A stretch of DNA of 64,000 nucleotides from contig SSNP01000123.1 in assembly GCA_006937955.1 (NCBI GenBank), positions 144,337 through 208,336 of the forward strand. Direction: 5' to 3'. Positions 30,995-41,760 of this stretch are shown here, piece after piece. Both the position numbers and the translations under genes were made by a program. Position 1 is the first letter of the stretch; each line of letters opens with the position of its first letter. Origin of the DNA: Pachypanchax playfairii (taxonomy: Eukaryota > Chordata > Actinopteri > Cyprinodontiformes > Aplocheilidae). The notes beneath the pieces are model-generated. The model was not told where the DNA came from, did not search any database, and saw only the letters and a program-made list of their open reading frames with translations.

Positions 30995-33733
30995 CTGGAA
31001 TGATTTGTTTAAATCCAGATCAAGTCCAATTATAAGATGACATCACAACAACAGTCCTTATCAGTCTATAATCACCAGCTCACCGTTTCTTTTCCAACAC
31101 AGAGGTGACGAGCAGAAAGATGATGCCAGCAGCCACCAGGCCGATCACCACCCCGAACACGATGAGCCATGGAGGGGTGTCGGGCTCCACCGGAGCTGCC
31201 AGGGTGGGATAGATATCCACGAACTCCAGCGTTGTGTCAGACAGCATGAAGGCACCGTTAATACGATGTCTGGATTTACTGCAAGACAAAGAGACAGTCT
31301 GGATTCAAAAAACATTCTGAAAGAAACAACATGAGTAAAAACTGTGTTTTCAGTCTGAGGAGGAGAAGAAAGGAGCAGGGGGAGGAGGACGAGGAGGAGG
31401 GGCGGAGGGGGGAGGTGGAGGACAAGGAGAGGAGGGGGGGGGGCAGGGGGGTTAGAGGAGGACAAGGAGGAGGAGAAGGAAGGACGAGGCCGTTGTCCTG
31501 ATTCTACTGATCTGAAAGTAGATACATTCAAGAAGAAGTTGTAGATTAACACAGCGTGTACACACAGCGAGCACACACAGCGTGCACACGGAGCGTGCAC
31601 ACACAGCGAGCACACACAGCGTGCACACGGAGCGTGCACACACAGCGAGCACACTCAGTGTGCACACACAGCGTGCACACAGAGCGTGCACGTTTCCCTT
31701 AACAGAACAGATGAATTACAGACATAGTTGTAGTTAGATTTTATTATGACCAGATCATCTCCTACCAACCTCTACATCATCTTGGCTGAAGATGATTGGC
31801 TGTTGCTCTGCAGTTAGTAGGTTGGAGGTTCAAAACCCGGCCGAGGCCTTTCTGCATGAAGTTTGCATGTTCCATGTGTTTCATCCCACAAACCCAAATC
31901 ATGCATGTTCAGTTAATTGGAGACCCTAAATGGGTCTTTGTGTGAGTGTGTTAGTGGTTGTTTGTCTCTATGTGACCTTGTGATGGCACCCCTGACAACC
32001 TGTCCAGGTGCAATCCCGCCTCTCACTCAGTGACTGATGGAGCTTCATGAGACCCTGAACAGGAATGAGCAGGTATAAATAATTATGTTCTGACTCGTTA
32101 AACTCAGAACAGATGGATTTTCTCTGAGTCTGTTCATTTGTGTTGATTTATGACAGTTTTGTTTTTAATGACCTTCTTTTGTCTCCTCGGAAAATTCCTG
32201 AACAAAAAAAGCTGTAATATTAAATATTACAGTTTAAAATGACACGTGACCTCTGACCTCTCCACAGAAAGACTTATATGTTCAGATAGAAGTACAGTCG
32301 TTATTACCTCACAGCTTTCTTCACCTCGTCTTTATGGACAGTGATGGACGAGTTGAGCGGCGACGTCACCACAAACCAAAAGGACACTCTGGGAGTCTCG
32401 TTACACACGATGATGTTTGACACACTGGACAAAGTTCACAAGACATTAACGAACCACGTCAGCATCGCAGAACCCAACTCACGTCTCGTTATCACAAATA
32501 AAACCCAAACAGGAACAAGATTTCTTACTCAAACTCTTGCTCGTTGTGTTTTCTCATGGCGAACGCCATGACTGCTTGAAACAGGAACCTTTCCTTTTCA
32601 TTCCAGTCATACTGCAAATTTAATGAAATCAGATCATGAGCCATTTGTTTTAAAAGAACATGGACCTTGTCCTCAGAGGCGATGATCACATGCATTTACG
32701 GATAATTAAAATATTTAAGATGCCGCATCGAATTCAATCAGAAAAATAAATGATTAATAGGACGTGAGACATTTTACTGAGACCCGTCTCTCTGTAACTT
32801 TTCACATTCTTATTTTTCAAAACACTTAACAGATTTAAAGCAAAGCCTTAGAAAGCTTGTTATTCATGTGTTCAACCATCTTTTATTGACCAGAACATAT
32901 GCTGCCATAAAATCACCTCCTTTATCTACCATTCAGCACCCTACTGTTGCCATGGGAACTACTTTATCATCAACAAGTCCTGAACACAGTGAACAGTGTC
33001 ATTGTTCACATTCCCATGTTGATCCAACTTTAATGTGTTTTTAATGTGAACTGGGTCAAAATGGTTCTAAACTGAGGAACATTCTAGAGAAGAAAACCGT
33101 CCAGCTTGAAAAAACTCTTCACAGCTCGGAGCTGGAACTGCTGCAAAAAAGACACTAAATGTTGCTGATGATGTTTTATTTACTCACCGATTACACAACG
33201 TTAGCTACATTGAAAATTAGCTGTGAGAAAATCAGATCGACTCCTTCAGGAAAGTGAAATAAGATGAAGTGATGTACGTACGGCTTGTTCTTCCAGAGCA
33301 GTTTTGATGCTGAGTCGAACTTGGTAAGCAGCTGGAGCATCTAAAAGGATTACACACATTCAGCGTTCAATACATGTTCCAGATTTCTGTCTCAGGTTTG
33401 ACATAAACCAATAAACTCAACATAATCTTTATTTTACCTGAAGTCTAACCACAGTGGGCTTTTACAGTCACTCTGTACAGAAACTAAAACATCTGAGTTA
33501 TGTTTAATCTGTGTTCCAGCACACAGATTAGAAACTGAATTCCACTCTGAGGCTAAAGGGTTAAAACACCCAGGCTTGAGGTTTTACACTAAATACAACT
33601 GTTTGTCCTGAGAATAATGACAAGAAACATAAAGGATTTAACCAAAAGTTTTAGTTTAACACTTACTTGGTTCACAGAGCCGCGCTGCCGAAGCAGCTGT
33701 CAAACAGAGCAACAAGAAGATCCTTTCCAACAT
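30862..33733 (-). CDS. cltrn: Collectrin, complete six-exon gene
   Basis: Collectrin (TMEM27) is a single-pass membrane protein related to the C-terminal part of ACE2. By established knowledge it chaperones SLC6-type amino-acid transporters to the apical membrane and takes part in SNARE-dependent secretion. Six exons (33667-33733, 33282-33340, 32529-32611, 32308-32424, 31084-31278, 30862-30994) join in phase to 217 residues; mammalian collectrin has about 222. Seen: signal peptide MLERIFLLLCLTAASAA, extracellular AYQVRLSIKTAL, MAFAMRK and RVSFWFVV, two N-glycosylation sequons (NET, NSS) at conserved places, RINGAFMLSD, a membrane span near residues 146-170 and an acidic tail ending FSDDERFTEM. 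No peptidase motif, as expected. Confidence 0.93.
31084..31278 (-). CDS. cltrn: cltrn exon 5: juxtamembrane and transmembrane
   Basis: 195 nt. RINGAFMLSDTTLEF, a Pro-rich stalk (EPDTPP), then the hydrophobic span WLIVFGVVIGLVAAGIIFLL and basic EKKR. Donor GTGAGC; phase 2 out. Confidence 0.93.
31370..31480 (+). repeat. Purine-rich (GGAGGA) simple repeat
   Basis: Nearly pure G and A on the plus strand, including a run of ten Gs near 31434-31443. Corresponds to a polypyrimidine tract in the cltrn pre-mRNA. Confidence 0.8.
31555..31692. repeat. Minisatellite of CACACAGCGTG / CACACGGAGCGTG units
   Basis: About eleven short related units built from AGCGTGCACAC and AGCGAGCACAC. It creates spurious Cys-rich ORFs on the minus strand. 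Confidence 0.85.
31775..32075 (+). repeat. tRNA-derived fish SINE
   Basis: A B-box-like GGTTCAAAACCC after AGTTAGTAGGTTGGA, then CTGCATGAAGTTTGCATGTT, GTTAATTGGAGACCCTAAAT and TTGTTTGTCTCTATGTGACC, the ordered landmarks of a very common fish SINE. Complete head, worn tail. Confidence 0.75.
32308..32424 (-). CDS. cltrn: cltrn exon 4: glycosylated core
   Basis: 117 nt coding VCNETPRVSFWFVVTSPLNS and SITVHKDEVKKAV. Both sequons fall where mammalian collectrin carries N-glycans. Confidence 0.92.
32529..32611 (-). CDS. cltrn: cltrn exon 3
   Basis: 83 nt coding YDWNEKERFLFQAVMAFAMR and KHNEQEF. The AFAMRK block is conserved with collectrin and ACE2. Donor GTAAGA; phase 2 out. Confidence 0.9.
32612..33281. 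other. cltrn intron 2, nothing recognised
   Basis: AT-rich intron with no repeat or coding signal that I can identify. Confidence 0.6.
33282..33340 (-). CDS. cltrn: cltrn exon 2
   Basis: 59 nt coding NAPAAYQVRLSIKTALEEQA, matching the first conserved block of collectrin. Donor GTACGT; ends on a codon boundary. Confidence 0.9.
33341..33666. other. cltrn intron 1, nothing recognised
   Basis: Short AT-rich intron with normal splice sites at both ends. Confidence 0.6.
33667..33733 (-). CDS. cltrn: cltrn exon 1: signal peptide
   Basis: ATG at 33733 opens a hydrophobic leader ending in small residues (TAASAA), then RLCEP. Donor GTAAGT; phase 1 out. Confidence 0.9.
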
Positions 33734-33850
33734 GTTCCTTCAAACAAAAAAAAAAACAAAACATCAGAGCAAACTAGCTGTCAGTGTTTTGAGTCGATGA
33801 ACTTGGCTGGAAGAAGTTTTGGTTTAATAGTTAATCCAGGACACACCTGA

Positions 33851-33933
33851 ACTCACCCGTCCTCTTGACTTTTTTAAGCAAGTGACCGTCGCTGCACTTT
33901 ATGTAAAATGGGCTGCGGCTGATGTGCTATTGG
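33851..33933 (-). promoter_or_regulatory. Candidate cltrn promoter and 5' UTR exon donor
   Basis: On the minus strand: CCAAT (33929-33933), TACATAAAG, a TATA-like element near 33897-33905, then a strong donor GACGG|GTGAGT (exon side ends at 33857). An acceptor TTTGTTTGAAG just before the ATG could splice to it, giving a non-coding first exon. Inferred from motifs only. Confidence 0.35.
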
Positions 33934-33941
33934 TTCGAGGA

Positions 33942-34500
33942 GCCAGAGGAGTGTTAATGTGTGTGTGTGTGTCTCACAAGTTTTACATTAGGTAGCAACA
34001 TTTTGACCAAATCAGCTTTTCTTGGAAGTGTGATTTGTTAAATAAACTACAATTTGACGTCTGAGTTTTTAGTGACCAAATGTCCTGCTCTGTTTAATCT
34101 TTATTTGATTTCAAAATAAAACCTCAGATTTAGGTGAGTTCTGCCTCTTTTGCAAAATAATGAAAAATCTTCAGTTGGCATTAAATCTCAGTGAATCATT
34201 GAAGTTTATTGGACACATCAGATATTTCGAGTTAATCATCCGTTTTTCCCTGAAAGATTAATTTTTGAACCACTTTGAGGTGATCACTGAGATAATGATT
34301 CATTTGTTTGGATTCCTCAGATAGCAGATGGTCACGTTGGTTTAAAATCCAAACCAAATAACTGATCTTTGAGCCAATAAAATGGAGGTGATTTACATAA
34401 AACAGACAACACCCAAGATGAAACATGTTGCTGAGATTTTACAGAGCAACAAAATGAAACTACAGAACAAACACTGTTACAATCTACGGTCACATGTAAA
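33942..34500. other. Upstream flank of cltrn, nothing recognised
   Basis: Contains a short (GT) run at 33956-33972. Otherwise AT-rich without features. Confidence 0.5.
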
Positions 34501-34650
34501 TTCCAACTCTGCGCCAGTGGTGGTACTGTTATCTTAGCACCGCCCTGTGAGAGGTGGGGTTGTTGTGGTTGTTACTGTGCATGTAGCTGAGTTCTGTTCA
34601 TTACATGGCTGCTGCTGTAAGCTATCAAGTGTGTCGTGTGATTCTTTACC

Positions 34651-35347
34651 GTGCCCGCTTTCATTACTGGCGTGGTGGCAGTTTGCCCCGTTTTTACTCA
34701 CCGGTGCAAGTCCAAGAATGCTCAGTGTCGTGGCTTTGAAGACAATGTGGACCCCGTCCCTGAGGCCCAGCGCCGTACTAAGAAGCAGAAAACAGCTATG
34801 TTGGAGCTCATGTTGGGTCAGATTGCTAATTACTGTCCTGTGATTTCCCATCAGAGCATAGACAAGAACTCTACATCCATTGACAGTATATGGCAAGCCA
34901 TTAGGCTCCATTATGGCTTTCAGAGCACTGGGGCCCATTTCATCGATTTCGCTGCAATTAAACGGGAACCAGAGGAGAGGCCTGAGGACTTGTATCAGCG
35001 CCTTATGGCCTTCACAGAGGACAATTTACTGACCAAGGACTCCGGCATCACTCACATGGGGGCTACAGTGACTGAAGATGAAGAGATGACACCTTCACTA
35101 GAGAACCTTGTGGTGCTCACATGGCTCCGCCTGCTTCATGCCGACCTACCAAAGCTTGTCAAACAACGGTATGGTACCGAATTGTGGTCACGCACGTTGG
35201 CGTCCAACAAACCTGAAATCTCACAAGCCCTTGATTCTTTGTTGGACGAGTTGCAAGCTTGAGAGGACGGCAAAGCTATGCGTGCAGCCATATCGGACCT
35301 CCCCAAGGCAAGGCGCACTCCACAGGTCCGGAGCAGGAGATCATGTC
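34651..35347 (+). pseudogene. gag-like fragment of the outer LTR retrotransposon
   Basis: An open stretch to 35262 with features of a retrotransposon capsid protein: SIWQAIRLHYGFQSTGAHF, then EERPEDLYQRLMAFTEDNLL and a C-terminal LDSLLDELQ. A TGA at 35260-35262 ends it; the reading is then cut by the inserted LTR at 35348. The usual C-terminal zinc knuckle is displaced to about 38250 by the insertion. Confidence 0.65.
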
Positions 35348-35541
35348 TGTTATGGTGTGTAGTCAACATGAAACAAGTATGAGCAGACAGAGTTCTCTTC
35401 TTCGTAACAGCTCTTTTCTTTTTTAATCTCATTCGTATAGTAACAAACAGTATAGCATTATTATTCTTCTACTCCCTTCTCTTCTTCTCCTTTTTCACAT
35501 CTCCACTTAACCTACCATGCCACCTAGTGGTGAACACAACA
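35348..35541 (-). repeat. 3' LTR of the inserted Gypsy element
   Basis: 194 bp, on the minus strand beginning TGTTGTGTTCACC and ending ACCATAACA. It is preceded on that strand by the purine tract AAGTAAGGGGGGAA, the expected polypurine primer. The partner 5' LTR is missing. Confidence 0.75.
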
Positions 35542-35869
35542 TTCCCCCCTTACTTGAAAAGATTGCATGTACTTTAACACAGAAGTGAACAGCAGATTCA
35601 GTAACTTTTCTGTTAAGTCAGAACAAATCCCTTTTTCTGTAACTAAGTAAACAGTGTTTTAAGTACTCAACACCAAACTTTTAATAGTATATTTCCTTTA
35701 CACCTGATTTTCACGTCACACTGGAATACTATACCAAAATACAAACATTATAGAATAATTTCAGCTGGGAGTGAGAACCAGTCAACTTAACTCCAACCAT
35801 GCAACATTAATCTGTACTCCATTACTTTTTTTTAACCTGGTTGGAAGTCCTTTAACCACACAGGTGGAG

Positions 35870-38241
35870 TCACAACTCTTGCACTCTTTCTTTGAACCAT
35901 GGGCTCATTCTGTCCTGTCTCTGTGTGTCTCGTGCAATGTAGCGATGCAATGGAGCATTCCACCTCTTTTTATCACTGAGTACATAAGTACTTTTCCCAA
36001 TCCGTTTCTGAACAGATAACTGTGATGTAAATCTGGACGAACCCTTACTAACATGGTCTGGTCTTCTCTCTCTCACTATGTCTCCAGGTCCAAATGTTGG
36101 TTTCCGTGCTCCGCAGTGTTTGTCAGTGTAAGCTTTCGACTTTTCTTGTTTCCATTTCACCGTGTCCTGCACTGTAGTGCATTTCTGACTTCTCTCTGGA
36201 ATTGGGAAGATGTTCATCTTTGTTTTCATCCTTCTGTTGTGCAACAACTCTGATGGTGATACTTCAGTTGTAGCATGTGGTGTTGCTCTGTAGTTTTGGA
36301 GAAAGTCAGTCACTGCGGTTTTCCAGTTTTCCTGCATATATCCAGCAGTCAGGATGGTCTCCTTTAGAATCTATTCCACCTTTCGACAGCACCATTGCAC
36401 TGTGGGTGATATCCGCTGGTACGCAGATGACCTATTCCCCTTTCTGTCAGAAAAGCAGCAAATGAACTGGAGAGAAACTGTGGTCCATTATCAGTTACAA
36501 CGTAATCCGGGTTCCCTTCTCTGCTGAAAACAGATCGTAAAAATGTGATAATAACATCAGTAGTTACAGTGTGGGAAAATGCCACCTCTGGCAATTTACT
36601 GTAGTAGTCTACCAATGTTATAGCAAATCTACATGAGGAAGAAGCATTTTCAAAAGGACCCACAATATCAATAGCCACTTTCTCCCAAGGTCTCTCTGGC
36701 AGTGCAATAGGTTGGAGAGGGGCAGGGGCAGTATGAGCAGATTTATCATTCATTTGGCAGGTAGTACATGAATCAATAACAGACCGAACCATGTTGTCCA
36801 TCTGAGGCCACCAGTAGAGTTCACGTAACTTCTGTTTTGTGCGGACCACCCCCTGATGTGTGTCATGCGCTAGACGAATCACAGTGGCACGCAGGGAACA
36901 ACATAACGATGCTCACCCCTCATGATCAGATCCTGAGATACAGAAAGTTCATTTCTGATGAGGAAATACGGTTGTATGAGAGGGTCCACAGCCGTCTTGC
37001 ATTTTGGCCAGCCTTTTGCAATCTGTGCACGAAGAACAGTTAACTCATAGCAGTGAGAGCAGGCAGCAGTGAAATCATCCACAGAAAGTGCTGTTCGACA
37101 GACGCAGCCATATCTGGCTCCTCCGGGAATGTAGACTCCATAGTAAGTGGCAATCGTGACAAGCAGTCTGCAGCTTGGTTCTGAGATCCAGATCTGTATT
37201 CCAAATCGTAGGTAAAACACAGTAACCGTGCAGACCAATGCGCGACTCTCATTCCGACACGACCAATGCCTTTGGTTGCCAGTAGTATTTTAGAGCCTGA
37301 TGGTCAGTTCTGAGGGTGAAGTGTCGGCCCCATAGGTAACACCTCCATTTCTCCACAGCCCACACACACGCAAGTGCTTCCTTTTCCACTGTGGAGTATT
37401 TTCGTTCTGTAGCGGTAAGAGTGCGAGATGCGAACGCTACAGTTCGTTCTGTATTATCTGGGTGTACTTGGGTCAGCACACCCCCCAGTCCATAGTCCGA
37501 AGCATCTGTTGAGACAATAGTCGGCAGAGAGGGGTCAAAAAGGGCAAGCACTGAACTGTTAAGCATAAGTTGTTTTAGCTCCTTAAAGCACTGATCAGCT
37601 TCAGCAGTCCATGCAAAACCAGAATCAGCAGATTCTCCCAGTACAGCTCGCATTGGTTCCACTTTTGTAGCAAAATTTGGTAGGAACTTACTATACCATG
37701 AGACTAACACCAAGAAGGAACGTAGAGATGAAGCATCGTGGGGTGGTGGGGCATCTCGGATGGCTGCACTGTGATCTGTATCAGGAAGAATTCCATCCTT
37801 GGAAATCACATGACCCAGGAATCGGAGACTAGGTTGTCTGAAGGTACATTTCTGCATGTTGAGTGTCAAGCCCGCATCTGTAAGGCGCTGAAGGACAGAA
37901 TGCAAGCATTCATCATGCTCTTGAAGAGATGATCCTGCAACAATCACATCATCCAAATAATTACTCACACCCAGCAAGCCTTTAAGCACAGTTGCCATCA
38001 TTTTTTGAAATGCTGATGGAGCAGAGGCTAAACCATAAGGAACACGGCAGAAACGAAAGAGTCCTTTGTGTGTGATAAAGGCTGTGAGGTCTCGACTGTC
38101 CTCGTGTAATAGAAGTTGGTGATATGCAGATGCTAAGTCTATTGTAGAAAACACAGATGCCCCTATGGGTTCACTAAAGAGTTCATCCATGTGAGGTAAA
38201 GGATAACTTTCAGCAACAATAGCTTTGTTAGTCTTTCTTAC
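35870..38241 (-). pseudogene. Ty3/Gypsy pol fragment: RT, RNase H, integrase
   Basis: On the minus strand the order is RT (catalytic YLDD), RNase H (STDASDYGLGG; TDHQALKYY), integrase with the H-H-C-C finger (CTTCQM) and catalytic core blocks DIVGPF, TDNGPQF and NGAVERW. Frames break near 37245, 36880 and 36350, so no full product is made. gag, protease and the 5' LTR are missing; the truncated upstream end meets the outer element at about 38241. Confidence 0.85.
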
Positions 38242-38806
38242 CTGACCCGACAACAACTTCCTCAGTAAATGTACGTTCCTGCCCCCTCAAGACAAGCTGT
38301 TTATGGCAAAGACACGACAGCTGATAGGAGAGGAGGAGGTGTTTGACGATGAGGAGGATACTCATGTTGAGGAAGAGCCAGCACCGTCTAGTGGCGTTAA
38401 ACGTGTACTCATCAAACAGTCCCCCTACCTGGATGCATTCCACGGTCATGATCATGTGCGCCTCACAGTTGACAGTGGCGCGACGGGCAACATGATGAAA
38501 TCTTTATGTGCGACAAGGATGGGTGTCACCATCACAGGGAGCACACAGTCGGCGTTCCAGGCAGATGGCTCATCTCTACTGAAAGTGGTGAGGGAGACAC
38601 GCACTCGGTTCCAGAGGGATGGCCACACCCTCCTCTTTGAAGGACTCATTGTGGAGAATCTTGACTCTGACATCCTTGCTGGTATTCCTTTCATGGAGAA
38701 GAATGACGTCTCTATCAGACCAGCCAAACGCCAAATCTGCCTGGGTGAAGACACATATCTACAGTATATGGCACTATCCAACCATCAATGGATAGGCATG
38801 CTGTAA
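38242..38806 (+). pseudogene. Outer element: zinc-knuckle remnant and retropepsin domain
   Basis: Resumes with FLSKCTFLPP, the end of a gag-type knuckle, then an acidic linker and an aspartic protease with DSGATGN and the later hydrophobic ILAGIPFM flap-side block. The frame stays open to 38806, then shifts. Confidence 0.7.
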
Positions 38807-41000
38807 GGCGCACCCATGTTCTTCGTGCCCCTGATAAGTCTACTGTGTGGCCCGGGGAGTTCATCGAACTTGTGCTACCATCTGAACTGTCCAAGATGGA
38901 CTCTGAGCTTGCCCTAGAGCCACACATTGATGGATCACGTGACCTGCTTGGCTCTCCCCAGTGGCCCTCGCCAACCCTGCTATGGGGCTTGTCTGGTAAG
39001 ATACGGGTCCCGAACCTTACGGGCGAACTGCAACTGATACAAAAAAGTCACCACCTGTGCCGTGTTTGTGCAACATTTGTAGGAGCACCCTGTTCCACCT
39101 CCCTTGCCACCGACCCCCCTAATGTGTCCAGGGTGACCAGAACCGCAGTGCCCTCTGACCTCATCACGCTGGACCCTGATGGTATCATGCCTGCTGGTAT
39201 AAAAGAGGAATTCCGCGCTCTCCACAGGGAGTTCGAGAGCGTATTTGACCCCCACTTCAAAGGCTACAATGGCGCAGTGGGTCCATTTCAGGCCCGGGTT
39301 AACATGGGGCCTGTTCTACCTCCTCAGCACAAGGGGAGGGTTCCTCAGTACTCCAGGGGCCAGTTACAGGACCTCCAGGCACAGTTTGATGCATTTAGAG
39401 AACATCAGTGTCTTCAAAAGGCCGGAGGATATCAACATCACTGTGGAATATGTCAACCCCTCATTCCTCATAAAGAAACCTGAAGGTGGGTTTCGTCTGG
39501 TCACTGCATTTGCTGACGTTGGCTGCTATAGCAAACCTCAGCCATCACTGATGCCTGATGTTGACTCCACCCTTCGCCTTATAGCACAGTGGAAATATAT
39601 CATTGCCACGGACTTAACAAAGGCCTTTTATTAGATTCCCTTGTCCAGAGAATCGTGGAAATACTGCGGCATTGTCACTCCCTTCAAGGGTGTACGTGTG
39701 TATGTGCGATGGGCATGCCAGGGTCCAAGACAGCATTGGAGGAACTGACATGCAGAGTGTTTGCGGATCTTCTCGAAAGAGGCCACGTGGCCATGATGGC
39801 GGACGACCTGTAGTGTGGTGCGGACACTCTTGAAGACTTTCTGGCTGTGTGGAGGCAGGTCCTTTGTGCCTTACAACGCTGCAGTCTGAACTTATCTCCC
39901 ACCAAGACTACTCTGGCCCCCGTACAGACCAACATTCTGGGCTGGGTCTGGCGACAGGGTATCTCCACTTTGGCAGCCTGTCCCCCGCCAAAAACTGTGA
40001 CCGGTTTGCGCTCATTCATCGGCACATACAAGGTACTGGCCCGTGTGTTGAAAAATGCTGCTGAAGACTGCTGCCTTCAACTCTGCCCAGAATGCGCTAT
40101 CATCTGCGCAGGCTATCACACTTCCAAGGCCCGCCGACCAGCTGTGGATTGTGACTGACAGAGCTGTCAGGAAGCCAGGCCAGGGGGCGACACTGTATGT
40201 CACCCGCAATGACACCGTGAGGGTCGCAGGCTATTTCAGCGCAAAACTGTGCAAACATCACTGTGGAATATGTCAACCTCTCATTCCTCATAAAGAAACC
40301 TGAAGGTGGGTTTTGCCTGGTCACTGCATTCACCGACGTTGGCCGCTATAGCAAACCTTAGCCATCACTGATGCCTAATGTTGACTCCACCCTTAGCCTT
40401 ATAGCACAGTGGAAATATATCATTGCCACGGACCTAACAAAGGCCTTTTATCAGATTCCCTTGTCCAGAGAATCGTGGAAATACTGCGGCATTGTCACTC
40501 CCTTAAAGGGTGTACGTGTGTATGTGCGTTGTGCGATGGGCATGCCAGGGTCTGAGACACACTTCCAAGGCCCACCGACCAGCTGTGGATTGTGACTGAC
40601 AGAGCTGTCAGGAAGCCAGGCCTGGGGGCAACACTGTATGTAATCCGCAATGACACCGTGAGGGTCGCAGGCTATTTCAGCGCAAAACTGCAGCAAAACC
40701 AGAGTACGTGGCTACACTGCGAGGTTGAAGCACTGTCGATTGCCGCAGCAATGAAACACTTTGCTCCTTACATAATCCAGTCATCCCAGAAAGCAAGCCG
40801 TGCGTACAGGCGTTTGAGAAACTGTGCAGGGATGAATTCTCGACCAGCCCAGGTGTCTCTTCTTTCCTGTCAACCACCAGCCGCAACGCTCCTGACTGTG
40901 ACGACCCAACCTGTCAGGTTTGTGCCTTTGTCAACCGCAGCTCAGAGTCAGTCATGTGCCAGGTTACTCCAGTGCATGCCAATGTCAGACGTGTCTTTCG
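38788..41000 (+). pseudogene. Outer element: rearranged RT and RNase H with internal duplication
   Basis: RT blocks YVNPSFLIKKPEGGFRLVTA and ATDLTKAFY are clear. In-frame stops interrupt it (a TAG after AFY at about 39632, and a TAG straight after the ADDL catalytic box near 39810). The segment from about 39425 to 40250 is repeated from about 40254 to 40690 with an internal deletion that joins RT directly to RNase H. Not functional. Confidence 0.75.
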
Positions 41001-41280
41001 GTTTGCTACGTTATACTACAGCTTTTTAGTGAGCCGCATGCTAGGCGTGGTTTCAACTGTGGGAGCTGCCGAAAACTAACGAACAAAGGAGTTGTGACAA
41101 AACAGATACAGGCCGTTCGGACTCGGGTGTTATCGCCACCTGCGTACTTTGAGAGATTAAAACTGAAAGAGAAGTCATTGACCTGTTTTCACACCCACTG
41201 TGAAGGTAAGAACACCTGTGGAGCTAAAATATTCAACAGAAACCTCAGAAAAAACGTTTTTAATGGAAGGGCCTCTTTAA
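41001..41280. mobile_element. MITE fragment, inverted copy of the 6631-7194 family
   Basis: Matches the reverse complement of about 6631-6905, including GATACAGGCCGTTCG, TTATCGCCACCTGCGTA and the end GCCTCTTTAA at 41280. The other end is missing. Confidence 0.8.
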
Positions 41281-41760
41281 GCAGGAGGATGCTACTGGCT
41301 GTCCCGGTGTCCCTGGCTGCTGTTGTGGTGCTGTGGGCTCCAGGCCAGATACTCGGATGGCTCTGACAGCCTGTGACTCTGGGGGTTAGTCTGAGGGTGA
41401 GTGGGGGCTCCTACTCTGTTCTCTTTCCTCTCTGGGGAGCTTCATCATGTCCTTCCCTTGCATTCACTGCCTTACGGGGTGTCAGGGTGCAGCTGCAGGT
41501 CTGTGCCCTCTGTGCTGGTGATGGGGGAGGTACAGATAGACGAGCAGGTATCTAGTGTGGCTTAACCCCTGGGCCCCAGGGTCACTGAACCCTGGCTTGG
41601 CCCTGTGCTTGAGGACAGGGACAGCGTGCTGGGTTCTGGGGCTCCTTGGCCTGTGTCCTCTGGGCTGCCCTCCTGCTGGGGGCGGGGTCACTCTGCTCTC
41701 TTGTAGACATCCTCTCTGCATTGGACCTGTTGCTGCTTTTTGTGCCTGCTGGTAGATCAA
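41281..41760 (+). repeat. Second orphan G-rich tract
   Basis: G/C-rich, G-skewed sequence beginning abruptly at the MITE end, in style like 21370-22245 and 28236-29290. ORFs on both strands are compositional. Confidence 0.4.

Larger units (their letters stand above)
31279..32307. other. cltrn intron 5, with minisatellites and a SINE
   Basis: Holds a G/A-rich (GGA-type) tract at 31370-31480, a GTGCACAC minisatellite at 31555-31692 and a SINE at 31775-32075. No coding sequence. Confidence 0.7.
34501..41000 (+). mobile_element. Composite of two nested, opposite LTR retrotransposons
   Basis: A plus-strand element gives gag-like sequence at 34651-35347, then zinc-knuckle remnant, protease and polymerase at 38242-41000. 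A minus-strand Ty3/Gypsy fragment with its LTR lies between them (35348-38241). Both are broken. Boundaries of the outer element are approximate; I could not find its LTRs. Confidence 0.8.

Noticed and set aside
31145..31691. Cys-rich repetitive minus-strand ORFs resembling a secreted repeat protein
   Set aside because: Pure translation of a GTGCACAC minisatellite and a GGA tract inside a cltrn intron.
31790..31850. tRNA gene on the plus strand
   Set aside because: Only a B-box-like element followed by known SINE body sequence.
32341..32571. 76-codon plus-strand ORF
   Set aside because: Antisense shadow of cltrn exons 3 and 4.
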